Assembly: GCA_934462925.1 (NCBI GenBank)
Contig: CAKSIT010000004.1
Coordinates: 1-64,000 of the forward strand
Source of the DNA: an uncultured Oscillospiraceae bacterium
GTDB lineage: Bacteria > Bacillota > Clostridia > Oscillospirales > Ruminococcaceae
Reading direction: 5' to 3'
DNA length: 64,000 nt
Shown: piece after piece, positions 16,542 through 25,034 of the stretch
Numbering within the stretch: position 1 is the stretch's first letter
Layout of the letters: every line of letters begins with the position of its first letter
Position numbers and translations under genes: made by a program
The notes under the pieces: model-generated
Database searches by the model: none
What the model was told of the DNA's origin: nothing
Seen by the model: the letters and a program-made list of their open reading frames with translations, nothing else

Positions 16542-17741
16542 TTAGCCTGCCGCAGTACTCAGCACCTCGAGCGCCTTTTGCAGCTGCGCGTCCGCGTCGC
16601 GCGCGATAGTCGCAGGGTTAGAGCCTGCGGGCAGCTCGCTCAGGTAATCGGGCTTAAGCCCCGTGCCGTCGTAGCAGTCGGATTTTGCGGGGTATATCTT
16701 CGCGGTGGATATAGTAACGGCGCTGCCGTCCGAAAACTCGTAGGTGTTTTGCATTACCGCCTTGCCGTAGGTCTGCGTGCCTACAAGCGCCGCGCCGCAC
16801 TCGTCGCGCAGCACCACCGCGAAAAGCTCCGCGGCGGAAGCCGTGTCGCCGTCCACAAGCACCGCCATGGGCAGCTTGATGGACTCGTCCGAGTCTGTTT
16901 CCACAAGCGTTTTGCGGCTGCCGTCCGCGTACTCTGCGGTAGCTACTATAGCCGCGGGGATAAAGCGGTTGAGCATGGGTTTAAGCGCGCTTACAAGCCC
17001 GCCGCCGTTGCCGCGCACGTCGAATATCAGCGCGCGCGCCTCCTGCGAAATGAGGGTGTTTAGCGCCTCTATAAACTGGTCGGGCGTTTTTGCGTTGAAC
17101 GCCGTAATTGAGATGTAGCCTATGCCGTTGTCGAGCATTTCGCCCCTTACGGACTCTATCTCGAGCTGCTGGCGCACAAGGTTTACTGTAAGCTCCTCGC
17201 CGTTGCGCAGGAGCTTAAGCGAAAGGCGCGTACCCGTTTCGCCCGAGAGTTTGTCGCGCGCCGTGCCGCTTTCCATTGAAAGCAGACTTTTGCCGTCTAT
17301 CTCGGTTATAACGTCGCCCGCCTGCAGCCCGTTTATGTCCGCAGAGCCGCCCTTGTACACGCTCGTTATCTTAAGGTAGCCGCTGCCGTCGTCCTCGGTT
17401 TCAAAACCCGCGCCGCTTACAACGCCGCTTGTGGTCTGCTGCAGCTCGTAATACGAAGACGCCGCCATGTACGACGCGTAGCGGTCGCCCGTGCCTGTGA
17501 TGTAGCCGTTTATTATGCCGTTTTCAAGCTGCTCCTCGGACAGCGAGCCGATGTTGATGTAGTTTGTGCGCACGGTGCTGTCTATCTCGCGCAGCTTTGC
17601 GTATACGCCCTCGTATTTCTCGGTGCTGCCTATTTTGGAGTTGTACACCCCGAGCGACACCGTCCACGTAAGGACGAACGTTATCGCGCAGCCTATAGCC
17701 ACAAGGCTTATCGCCACGCCGAGAGATATCTTCTTGTTCAA
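16542..17741 (-). CDS. S41 family C-terminal processing protease
   Basis: 399 residues. The start is taken as the TTG at 17741 (NKKISLGVAISL) because GGGAAAGGA precedes it; the longer frame overlaps the ftsX end without a ribosome site. An N-terminal transmembrane anchor is followed by a PDZ domain (GAGFETEDDGSGYLKI..GLQAGDVITEIDG) and the S41 core, with nucleophile Ser302 in GDTASAAELFA and general base Lys327 in GTQTYGKAVM. Family members cleave cell-wall hydrolases and other exported proteins. It follows ftsX by 20 bp; ftsEX-protease runs occur in Firmicutes and suggest a shared role in wall remodelling at division. Confidence 0.92.
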   Translation of the reverse strand: MNKKISLGVAISLVAIGCAITFVLTWTVSLGVYNSKIGSTEKYEGVYAKLREIDSTVRTNYINIGSLSEEQLENGIINGYITGTGDRYASYMAASSYYELQQTTSGVVSGAGFETEDDGSGYLKITSVYKGGSADINGLQAGDVITEIDGKSLLSMESGTARDKLSGETGTRLSLKLLRNGEELTVNLVRQQLEIESVRGEMLDNGIGYISITAFNAKTPDQFIEALNTLISQEARALIFDVRGNGGGLVSALKPMLNRFIPAAIVATAEYADGSRKTLVETDSDESIKLPMAVLVDGDTASAAELFAVVLRDECGAALVGTQTYGKAVMQNTYEFSDGSAVTISTAKIYPAKSDCYDGTGLKPDYLSELPAGSNPATIARDADAQLQKALEVLSTAAG

Positions 17742-17761
17742 GGTCCTGTTCCTTTCCCTCG

Positions 17762-18676
17762 TTATACCTTTTTCTTCTCCCTTAGGTAGCGGTTCATAAC
17801 GAACATTGTGCCGACAGCGCCCAGCAGCGCGCCCGCGCCGCAGTTTATCGCAAGCGTGGGCCAGCATATGTCGTCAAACGGGATAAGCCCGTAGAAGCCG
17901 AACATCTGCCATACCGTAAGGTCGCTTGCAAACAGCCCCGACACCGCGTCGTAAATCACCCAAGTAACGCCCCATGCGCCCGCGCCCGCGAGAATGCCGA
18001 TAAACATACCCTCGACGAAGAACGGCGTGCGGATAAACCCGCGCGTTGCGCCGACGTATTTCATTATGTCTATTTCCGCGCGGCGCGCAAAAACGCTCGT
18101 GCGGATGGAGTTTGATACGATAACCACGCTCACAATGATAAGTATGGTCAGCATTACCACAAGTATTACAGAAAACGTGTTTCTTATGTTTACGAGCGCG
18201 CCTGCGAAATCGTAGGGCGCTTTTACCTGCTCAACGCCGTCAATGCTCTGTATCGCCTGCGTTACAAAGCGTATCTTTGAGATGTCCGTAACGCGCACAA
18301 GGAACGTTTCGGGCATGGGGTTTTCCGCAAGGTAGTCTATAAGCTCGGAGTACTCCGCCATATCCGCGCGGAAGTCCTCGAGCGCCGCTTCTTTCGAGTA
18401 GTACTTTACGTCCGCAAGCTCGGGGTTGCTTTCAAGCACGGTTTTTATGTGGGACACCTGCTCGTCCGTCGCGCCCTCTTTTACGTAAATGGTTATCTCG
18501 TTGGTGTCCTCTATATTGCCCATGATGATGTTCACGTTCATCATAAGCAGCACCGAGCAGCTTATCTGCAAAAGGCTTACAAGCATAATGCTGAAGCTTG
18601 CAAAGGACATGATAAAGTTCTTCCAGACCGACGAAATACCCTTTTTTATCAGATAGGTAGCATTACTGGTTTTCAT
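17762..18676 (-). CDS. ftsX: cell division permease FtsX
   Basis: 304 residues with four transmembrane segments. The first (SFASFSIMLVSLLQISCSVLL) precedes a large extracellular domain of about 120 residues carrying the conserved ALEDFRADM and NPMPETFLVRV. A trio of helices follows at about 170-295, with the intracellular IRTSVFARRAEIDIMKYVGAT segment. It works with FtsE to transmit ATP hydrolysis to extracellular murein hydrolases. Its start overlaps ftsE by 14 bp. Confidence 0.95.
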   Translation of the reverse strand: MKTSNATYLIKKGISSVWKNFIMSFASFSIMLVSLLQISCSVLLMMNVNIIMGNIEDTNEITIYVKEGATDEQVSHIKTVLESNPELADVKYYSKEAALEDFRADMAEYSELIDYLAENPMPETFLVRVTDISKIRFVTQAIQSIDGVEQVKAPYDFAGALVNIRNTFSVILVVMLTILIIVSVVIVSNSIRTSVFARRAEIDIMKYVGATRGFIRTPFFVEGMFIGILAGAGAWGVTWVIYDAVSGLFASDLTVWQMFGFYGLIPFDDICWPTLAINCGAGALLGAVGTMFVMNRYLREKKKV

Positions 18677-19358
18677 CTTCGTACTCCCCTCTGTAAACGT
18701 CGTCGAAGTCTATCGAACCCTGTTTGATGTCGATTATTCTTCCGCCGAAGTGACGCACCAGCTCATGCTCGTGGGTTATCATAATTACCGTTGTGTGGCA
18801 GCTCTCGTTGATGTCCTTAAGCAGCTCCACAAACTCGTAGGAGCGCTTGGGGTCGAGGTTGCCCGTCGGCTCGTCTACTATCAGCAGGCGTGGGTCGTTT
18901 GCAAAGGCGCGCGCTATGGCAACGCGCTGCTGCTCGCCGCCCGAAAGCTCGCGCGTGCGGCTTTTCGCTTTGTCTAAAAGCCCTACAAGCCTTAGCACGT
19001 AGGGTACGCGCTGGCGTATTTCCTTAAGGGATTTGTCCGCCACGCGCATAACGAACGCGACGTTCTCGTAAACGGTGAAATCCTGTATAAGTCGGAACTC
19101 CTGAAACACCACGCCTATCGAGCGGCGGAATTTGGCTATCCTGTTGCCCTTCAGCTTTGAGAGGTTGTAGCCGTTGACGAAAATCCTGCCCGTGGTGGGA
19201 ATCATCTCGCGCATCATAAGCTTCATAAGCGTGGATTTGCCCGCGCCGCTTTCGCCTACGATAAACACGAACTCGCCGTCGTTTATCCTTAAATTAACGT
19301 TCACGAGAGCGTCTACGCCGCTTGAGTAGTGAACGTTGACATTTTTCAGCTCTACCAT
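18663..19358 (-). CDS. ftsE: cell division ATP-binding protein FtsE
   Basis: 231 residues. Walker A is GESGAGKST, the Q-loop is in VVFQEFRLI, the signature is LSGGEQQR and Walker B is [13 protein letters not shown]. The phrase [13 protein letters not shown] and [12 protein letters not shown] are typical of FtsE rather than LolD. It is a peripheral ATPase at the inner face of the membrane and the first gene of the ftsE-ftsX-S41 run. No perfect promoter is obvious in the 316 bp upstream. Confidence 0.95.
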   Translation of the reverse strand: MVELKNVNVHYSSGVDALVNVNLRINDGEFVFIVGESGAGKSTLMKLMMREMIPTTGRIFVNGYNLSKLKGNRIAKFRRSIGVVFQEFRLIQDFTVYENVAFVMRVADKSLKEIRQRVPYVLRLVGLLDKAKSRTRELSGGEQQRVAIARAFANDPRLLIVDEPTGNLDPKRSYEFVELLKDINESCHTTVIMITHEHELVRHFGGRIIDIKQGSIDFDDVYRGEYEDENQ

Positions 19359-19675
19359 TGTTTTTGCTTTCTCCTAAGGTGACTTCCTAATGTATTTTCC
19401 TTTTTATGGCGCAATATTATGGGAACTTCTAAAAACCGGTTTGAAAAGGGAAAATGGGTAGAGTGCGCCGAATGCGATGAAAGCCGACGAAGTAAGGCTG
19501 TATGCCTTACGAGGAGGTTTTCTGAAGCAGTCGGTGCGCTATACACATTTTCACTCAAACAAGGTTTTTAGAGGTGACCTTATGTATATACGGCGCGCCG
19601 CCGTTTTTACGCACATTTCCCCATATCTGCCGAAAACCCCCGTGAGGGGGCTTTGCAGCGCGCTTTTAGTGCGTT
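19359..19675. other. intergenic region upstream of ftsE
   Basis: 317 bp between the 5' end of ftsE and the 3' end of the CdaR-type gene. It holds a large nested inverted repeat at 19428-19572 (listed separately). Small plus-strand frames (for example from 19477) lack support and look like chance. The ftsE promoter must lie here, but no strong -35/-10 pair is visible. Confidence 0.6.
19428..19572. other. 145-nt nested palindromic element
   Basis: Successive inverted arms are nested in order: TCTAAAAACC/GGTTTTTAGA (19428-19437, 19563-19572), TTTGA/TCAAA (19440-19444, 19555-19559), GAAAATG/CATTTTC (19450-19456, 19546-19552), GTGCGCCGA/TCGGTGCGC with two G-U pairs (19463-19471, 19531-19539), and GTAAGG/CCTTAC (19492-19497, 19505-19510). 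Either a structured RNA or a MITE-like DNA element would give this. No known Rfam family is recognised. Confidence 0.7.
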
Positions 19676-20761
19676 TTAGAACTTAGTGGGATTTGCCGCG
19701 AGGTATTTCTTTACCATAAGGGCAATCTTGAATATTATCGCGTGGTCGAACTCGCGCAGGTCGAGGCCCGTGAGCTTCTTTATCTTGTCGAGGCGGTAAA
19801 CGAGCGTATTTCTGTGAACAAAGAGTTTTCTCGAGGTTTCAGAAACGTTAAGGCTGTTCTCAAAGAACTTCTGAATGGTGAAAAGCGTTTCATGGTCGAG
19901 GGACTCTATTGAGTTTTTCTTGAAAACCTCTTTAAGGAAGGTTTCGCAGAGGGTCGTGGGCAGGTGGTAAATAAGGCGCGCGATACCGAGGTTATCGTAG
20001 GATACGATATTCTTGTCCGTGTCGAATACCTTGCCGACTTCGAGCGCGGTCTGCGCTTCCTTAAAGGAGCGCGCAAGGTCCTTAACGCCGAGAACGGGCG
20101 TGCCTATGCCAACGTTCACCTTGGTGAAGAACTCGCTCGAGAGCGTGTCTGAAATGCTGCGCGCCAGCTTTTCGAGGTCCTTTACGTCGGTGTTGTTCTT
20201 TACTTCCTTAACGAGTACTATGTCGGTTTCGGTTATGTTGAAAACGAAGTCCTTGTTCTTATCGGGAAAGAGGTTCTGTATAACGTCGTACGCGGAAACG
20301 TCGTTCGCGGAGATAACGCTTATCAGGAAAACTACCCTGCTTATGTCGGCGTTGAAGTGCAGCTCGCGCGCCTTGAGCGTGATGTCGCCGGGCAGCACGT
20401 TGTCGAGAATGATGTTCTTTACGAAGTTGTTGCGGTCGTACTTCTCGTCGTAATACTGCTTTATGCCCGAAAGCGAGATGGCGATAATGCCCGCGTACTT
20501 TGCCGCAGGCTCGTCCGTACCCTCGACAAATACAGCGTAGTCAGGCTTTACGTGTATGCCGAACGGCTTGTACGTATAGCCGTCGCGTATAAACACCTCG
20601 TGGGAATCTCCGAGCTCTATCGAAAAGAAGTCGTTGCCGCCGCCTACGCGCGTCAGGTCGCTGCAAGCGATTATCGTTCCGTTTTCATCGATAACGCCGA
20701 TAACTCTGTTCACGGTGTCCTTCATCTGGTGAACGATTCCCTGAAATAGCCTGTTTGACAT
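19676..20761 (-). CDS. CdaR/PucR-type transcriptional regulator
   Basis: 361 residues. The N-terminal sugar-diacid-recognition type sensor (VNRVIGVIDENGTIIACSD...YAVFVEG) is followed by a GGDEF-like middle part (VNVGIGTPVLGVKDLARSF) and a C-terminal PucR helix-turn-helix (NVSETSRKLFVHRNTLVYRLDKI). Known members sense glucarate/glycerate-type acids or related small molecules; the ligand here is unknown. AGAGGTAG precedes the ATG. The gene is divergent from metG across 341 bp, and no diacid catabolic gene is adjacent. Confidence 0.88.
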   Translation of the reverse strand: MSNRLFQGIVHQMKDTVNRVIGVIDENGTIIACSDLTRVGGGNDFFSIELGDSHEVFIRDGYTYKPFGIHVKPDYAVFVEGTDEPAAKYAGIIAISLSGIKQYYDEKYDRNNFVKNIILDNVLPGDITLKARELHFNADISRVVFLISVISANDVSAYDVIQNLFPDKNKDFVFNITETDIVLVKEVKNNTDVKDLEKLARSISDTLSSEFFTKVNVGIGTPVLGVKDLARSFKEAQTALEVGKVFDTDKNIVSYDNLGIARLIYHLPTTLCETFLKEVFKKNSIESLDHETLFTIQKFFENSLNVSETSRKLFVHRNTLVYRLDKIKKLTGLDLREFDHAIIFKIALMVKKYLAANPTKF

Positions 20762-20927
20762 ATAATCTACCTCTTTCTTGTTGTGAGTCCTGCTGCGCGC
20801 CGCTTTCGGAGCGCTTTATCTTCAACAATTTATTTACGGAATATACGCGCCGCGTTTTGTGCAAAATGTACATCTGCGGCGGCGATTCGGGCATAGCTTA
20901 CCCGCCTCGGCGATAGCTGATATTTCT

Positions 20928-20956
20928 ATTGTACTAAAAAATCTGAAAAAAATCAA
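20928..20956 (-). promoter_or_regulatory. promoter of the CdaR-type gene
   Basis: On the minus strand: TTGATT (20951-20956), a 17-bp T-rich spacer and TACAAT (20928-20933). This gives a leader of about 160 nt. Confidence 0.7.
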
Positions 20957-21004
20957 GTCTTTTTTATGTAATATGTAAAAGTTTCTTGTTTTTTTTCGCA
21001 CCGC

Positions 21005-21033
21005 TTGAAAAAAAGCCGCAAAAGTAATATAAT
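21005..21033 (+). promoter_or_regulatory. metG operon promoter
   Basis: TTGAAA (21005-21010), 17 bp, TATAAT (21028-21033). The transcript starts about 60 nt before metG and passes through an 8-bp hairpin at 21051-21073. Confidence 0.85.
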
Positions 21034-21102
21034 AAATAATAAGCATGTTTACGTGCGGCAGTAATCCGCACGTTCAATACACTAAAAAAGAGGTAAACGA
21101 AA

Positions 21103-23064
21103 ATGAGTAATGAAAGCTGCTCCTGCGGCTGCGGGAAGAACACCTACTACATCACAACGCCGATATACTACCCCTCGGGCAACCCGCATATCGGCCACTG
21201 CTACACCACCGTTGCGTGCGACGCCATTGCGCGCTTCAAGCGTATGCAGGGGTACGACGTTATGTTCCTTACGGGAACGGACGAACACGGCCAGAAGATA
21301 GAGCAGAAAGCCGCGGAAAAGGGCGTTACCCCCAAGGAGTACGTGGACGCGATAGTTGCGAACTTCAAGCGCCTGTGGGAGGCTATGGGCATAAGCTACG
21401 ACCGCTTTATAAGAACCACCGACGACTACCACGTTGAAACGGTGCAGAAGATATTCAGGGCGCTTTACGACAAGGGCTATATCTACAAGGGGCAGTACAC
21501 GGGCAAATACTGCACGCCGTGCGAGAGCTTCTGGACGGAGAGCCAGCTTGTGGACGGCAAATGCCCCGACTGCGGCAGAGAGGTAATAGAGGCGAACGAG
21601 GAAGCGTACTTCCTGCGCCTGTCGGACTACGCGGAGAAGATAGAGCGCTTTCTTACGGAAACGGACTACCTGCAGCCCAAAAGCCGCGTAAACGAGATGG
21701 TAAACAACTTCATCAAGCCCGGACTCGAGGACCTGTGCGTATCCCGCACGAGCTTCAAGTGGGGCATACCCGTTGACTTTGACAGCAAGCACGTGGTATA
21801 TGTGTGGGTAGACGCGCTCTCGAACTATATCTCGGCGCTCGGCTATCTCAACGGTAAGTATGACGACTTTGAGAAATACTGGCCCGCAGACCTGCACATG
21901 ACCGCAAAGGAGATAGTGCGCTTCCACTCGATAGTATGGCCCATCATACTCATGATGCTCGACCTGCCGCTGCCCAAACACCTTTACGGCCACGGCTGGA
22001 TAAACTTCAACGGCGGCAAGATGTCAAAGAGCGTTGGCAACGTTGTAGACCCGTTCGTGCTGACCGAGCGCTACGGCGTTGACGCTGTGCGCTATCAGAT
22101 ACTGCGCGATATGCCCTACGGCGGCGACTGCAACTTTACAAACGAGCTTATGCTCACCCGCATGAACGCCGACCTTTCAAACGACCTTGGCAACCTTGTA
22201 TCCCGCACGGTTGCAATGGCTGACAAGTACTTTGGCGGAACGCTCCCCGACGAGCGCGCCGCGGACGCCGCGGACGAGGAACTGTGCGCTATGGCGGGCG
22301 CGCTTTGCGGCATTGTAACGCCGCTTATAGAGCAGGCGCAGCTTTCAAGGGCGCTTGAGGAGATATTCAGGGTGGTATCCCGCGCGAACAAGTATATAGA
22401 CGAAACCGCGCCGTGGATACTCGCAAAGGACGAGGCGAACAGACCCCGCCTTGCAAGCGTTATATACAACCTGCTTGAAACGGTAAGGATATGCTCCGCG
22501 CTTCTTTTCCCGTTCATGCCGCACATCATGCCCAAGGTATGGGAGCAGATAGGCGCGGGCGAACATGACACGGCGTACGAAACGCTCGGCAGGTTCGGCG
22601 TGCTTGATAAGAACGTTACCGTTAAGAAGGGCGAGGTGCTTTTCCCGAGGTTCGACCTTGCAAAGGAGGTAGAGGAGCTTAACGCAATGCTTGCCCCCGC
22701 CGTACAAAAGCGCGAGGACGAGGACCTTGACAAGGCGAATATCATAAGCATAGACCGGTTCGCCGAGGTGAAGCTCCGCACGGGCGAAATAACCGCCTGC
22801 GAGAAGATAAAGAAAGCCAAGAAGCTGCTGAAGCTCACCGTTGACGACGGGCGCGGCGGCAGGCAGATAGTATCGGGCATTGCAAAGTGGTACGAGCCGC
22901 AGGACCTTATCGGAAAGAAAATAGTGTTCGTGGCAAACCTTGCGCCCGCTAAGCTCTGCGGGGAGCTTTCCGAGGGCATGATACTCGCGTGCGACGCGGG
23001 CGAGGACGACGTGCGCGTGCTGTTTGTGGATAAGGACACGCCCAACGGCAGCACGGTACGATAA
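21103..23064 (+). CDS. metG: methionyl-tRNA synthetase
   Basis: 653 residues. Class I motifs are HIGH (29-32, in PSGNPHIGHCY) and GGKMSKSVGN; a zinc knuckle CTPCESFW...CPDCGRE lies in the connecting peptide. The C-terminal tRNA-binding EMAP-like domain (KLRTGEITACEKIKKAKKLLKLTVDDG) is fused, as in many Firmicutes. It charges initiator and elongator tRNA-Met. The extreme N-terminus has an additional Cys-rich CSCGCG stretch before the catalytic core. It heads a plus-strand operon running to 26859. Confidence 0.98.
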   Translation: MSNESCSCGCGKNTYYITTPIYYPSGNPHIGHCYTTVACDAIARFKRMQGYDVMFLTGTDEHGQKIEQKAAEKGVTPKEYVDAIVANFKRLWEAMGISYDRFIRTTDDYHVETVQKIFRALYDKGYIYKGQYTGKYCTPCESFWTESQLVDGKCPDCGREVIEANEEAYFLRLSDYAEKIERFLTETDYLQPKSRVNEMVNNFIKPGLEDLCVSRTSFKWGIPVDFDSKHVVYVWVDALSNYISALGYLNGKYDDFEKYWPADLHMTAKEIVRFHSIVWPIILMMLDLPLPKHLYGHGWINFNGGKMSKSVGNVVDPFVLTERYGVDAVRYQILRDMPYGGDCNFTNELMLTRMNADLSNDLGNLVSRTVAMADKYFGGTLPDERAADAADEELCAMAGALCGIVTPLIEQAQLSRALEEIFRVVSRANKYIDETAPWILAKDEANRPRLASVIYNLLETVRICSALLFPFMPHIMPKVWEQIGAGEHDTAYETLGRFGVLDKNVTVKKGEVLFPRFDLAKEVEELNAMLAPAVQKREDEDLDKANIISIDRFAEVKLRTGEITACEKIKKAKKLLKLTVDDGRGGRQIVSGIAKWYEPQDLIGKKIVFVANLAPAKLCGELSEGMILACDAGEDDVRVLFVDKDTPNGSTVR

Positions 23065-23138
23065 GCTGTCTGCCGATAAAGGCGGGAATACTCTGACAGC
23101 TTTCACGCGGCATAATTTACGACATCGGGGGTGCTTTT

Positions 23139-23786
23139 ATGGACATTTCAAGAATAGCGGACCTGCCCGCCGTCAACCAGACGAATCTTACAAGACCCGC
23201 GGCGCAGCGCACGGAGATGAAAAGCTCCACGCTTGCAGCGGAGCATACCGACAGCTTTATAAAGTCGCAGGCGGCGTTCACCCCTGCGTACACGAAAAAG
23301 TCCGCGCATAAGCAGGCCTCGGACAACAATCTTTTGCAGCGCGAAAACAGCGGCGAGCGCGTCGAGACTGCGGGCGAGGGCGGCGCTGCGCGCGGGGAGC
23401 TTATCACGCAGGGCGTGCGGCATATTATCCGCGCAATGTTCGTAAAGCAGGGCGAGGTGCTTTCGGGGAGCGTGCCGAGCGTAGGCGCAAAGCTTTACGC
23501 CGAGGAGCTGCTCTCGCAGATACGCCGCCTTTACGGCAGCACCGAGCAGGAGGAGAACACCGCGGAATACTGGCAGAGCGAGCCTGCGGCGCAGCGGCTC
23601 ATGACGTTCTTTGAATGCGTGAGCGTAGAGGGCGACAGGCGCGAGCTTATCACGCGGGCGTTCAGCGGCGCGTTTGAGGACGCCGAGGAGCTTTTCGGCG
23701 GGCGCGGGCGGCTGCCGCTCGAGTGCTACGAAACGCGCAGGATAATCCGCGAAAACTATATTCTGAAGCCGAATGCGGCTGAATGA
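23139..23786 (+). CDS. hypothetical protein in the metG-tatD interval
   Basis: 215 residues behind GGGGGTG, starting MDISRIADLPAVN. There is no signal peptide or membrane helix. The N-terminal 90 residues are polar and probably disordered; the remainder looks helical (VRHIIRAMFVKQGEVLSG...LFECVSVEGDRRELIT). I recognise no family. Its stop overlaps the start region of tatD, and it lies 74 bp after metG, so it is probably co-transcribed. Confidence 0.6.
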   Translation: MDISRIADLPAVNQTNLTRPAAQRTEMKSSTLAAEHTDSFIKSQAAFTPAYTKKSAHKQASDNNLLQRENSGERVETAGEGGAARGELITQGVRHIIRAMFVKQGEVLSGSVPSVGAKLYAEELLSQIRRLYGSTEQEENTAEYWQSEPAAQRLMTFFECVSVEGDRRELITRAFSGAFEDAEELFGGRGRLPLECYETRRIIRENYILKPNAAE

Positions 23787-23794
23787 GGGCGTTT

Positions 23795-24562
23795 ATGGGC
23801 ATTTTCGATTCTCACGCACACTACTTCCCCGAGGATTTCGGGGAAGAACTTTATCCGCTTCTTGACTCGCTGCCCGCGAGGGGCGTTGACAATATCCTTG
23901 CGATAGGCGACGACCTTGACACCAGCCGCTTTGAAATTTCCCTTGCGGAGCGCTACGGCTGGGTGTACGCGGCTGCGGGCATTCACCCCGAAAAGGCGGC
24001 TGCGGCGCAGGGCGGGTGGCTTGACGAGCTGCGCGCGCTGCTTTCGCACCCAAAAGTAAAGGCGCTTGGCGAGATAGGGCTGGACTACCATTGGCCCGAG
24101 CCGCCGCGCGAGGTGCAGAAGCCCGTTTTCGAGCGGCAGCTTGCGCTTGCGGCGGAGCTTGATTTGCCCGTGGTTATCCATTGCCGCGAGGCTGTGGAGG
24201 ACACAATGGAGCTTTTGAAGCGCTGCAGGCCGCGCGGGGTAATGCACTGCTTTTCGGGCAGCGCGGAAACGGCGCTGCAGGTGGTGGAGCTTGGAATGTA
24301 CGTGGGCTTTACGGGCGTGCTTACGTTCAAGAACGCCAAAAAGGCGGTAAGGGCGTGCGCCGCCGTACCCATTGAGCGGCTGCTGCTTGAAACCGACAGC
24401 CCCTATATGTCGCCCGAGCCGCACAGGGGCGAGAAGTCCGAAAGCTCAATGATACGCTTTACCGCGGCGAGAATGGCGGAGATAAAGGGTGTTTCCACGC
24501 AGGAAATGCTTGACATCACCGCAAGGAATGCGCGGGAGCTTTTTAGGATAGGAGAGCCGTGA
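23795..24562 (+). CDS. tatD: TatD family metal-dependent DNase
   Basis: 255 residues from the ATG at 23795 (MGIFDSHAHY), which has GAGGGCG upstream; an ATG at 23783 overlapping the previous stop is the alternative. The metal ligands of the TIM-barrel amidohydrolase fold are all present: HAH, Glu in LGEIGLDYHW, His in VVIHCRE, His in MHCFSG and Asp in LLETDSPYM. Family members are 3'-5' exonucleases in DNA repair, and also deacylases. The position next to metG is a widespread arrangement. Confidence 0.93.
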   Translation: MGIFDSHAHYFPEDFGEELYPLLDSLPARGVDNILAIGDDLDTSRFEISLAERYGWVYAAAGIHPEKAAAAQGGWLDELRALLSHPKVKALGEIGLDYHWPEPPREVQKPVFERQLALAAELDLPVVIHCREAVEDTMELLKRCRPRGVMHCFSGSAETALQVVELGMYVGFTGVLTFKNAKKAVRACAAVPIERLLLETDSPYMSPEPHRGEKSESSMIRFTAARMAEIKGVSTQEMLDITARNARELFRIGEP

Positions 24563-25011
24563 TGATAAAGATTATAAAAGCGGGCGCGGGCGAGCTTTCC
24601 GCGGCGCTTGCGCTGAGGCGCGAAATGCTGGCGCTTGTAAACGGCGTAGCCGAGGCGGAGATTTCCGAGGAGCTTATGCGGCAAACGCAGGAATACATGG
24701 AGCGCGGCGAGCAGACCACGGCGCTTGCATACGCCGACGGCGTGCCTGTTGGCTGCGCCACGATGTCGTATATACGGCTGCTGCCTACATATACGCACCC
24801 TACGGGCAGGCGCGCGCACCTTATGAACGTATACGTGCGCGAGGGCTACAGGAGAAAGGGCGCGGCGCGGGAAATGGTACAAACGCTTATTGAGGACGCG
24901 CGTGCGCGCGGCGCTTCCTGCGTTTCGCTTGACGCGACGGAATGCGGCAGACCGCTCTACGAGAGCCTTGGCTTTAAGCAGTCGGGCGAGCATATGGAGC
25001 TTTCGCTTTAG
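24562..25011 (+). CDS. GNAT family N-acetyltransferase
   Basis: 149 residues from the ATG at 24562, which overlaps the tatD stop (TGATG); GGAGAG precedes it. It has the GNAT acetyl-CoA pocket VYVREGYRRKGAAREMV and the C-terminal SLGFKQSGEHMEL. The acceptor substrate is unknown. Cytoplasmic; translationally coupled to tatD. Confidence 0.85.
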   Translation: MIKIIKAGAGELSAALALRREMLALVNGVAEAEISEELMRQTQEYMERGEQTTALAYADGVPVGCATMSYIRLLPTYTHPTGRRAHLMNVYVREGYRRKGAAREMVQTLIEDARARGASCVSLDATECGRPLYESLGFKQSGEHMELSL

Positions 25012-25034
25012 TTAATACATATTTTGGAGGATAT

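Larger units (their letters stand above)
20762..21102. other. divergent intergenic region, CdaR gene / metG
   Basis: 341 bp. It contains one minus-strand promoter for the regulator (20928-20956) and one plus-strand promoter for metG (21005-21033). A leader hairpin ACGTGCGG/CCGCACGT (21051-21058 with 21066-21073) lies in the metG leader. There is no T-box or S-box signature that I can see. Confidence 0.7.

Noticed and set aside
19428..19572. Lysine riboswitch or group II intron fragment
   Set aside because: GGTAGAG..GCGCTAT and GTGCGCC..GATGAAAG looked suggestive, but the lysine riboswitch five-helix core and length are missing. No intron domain V or reverse transcriptase is present. The plus-strand orientation also leads to no gene.
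20762..21102. T-box or SAM riboswitch before metG
   Set aside because: No T-box TGGNACCGCG sequence or SAM-box core is seen; only a short 8-bp hairpin is present.
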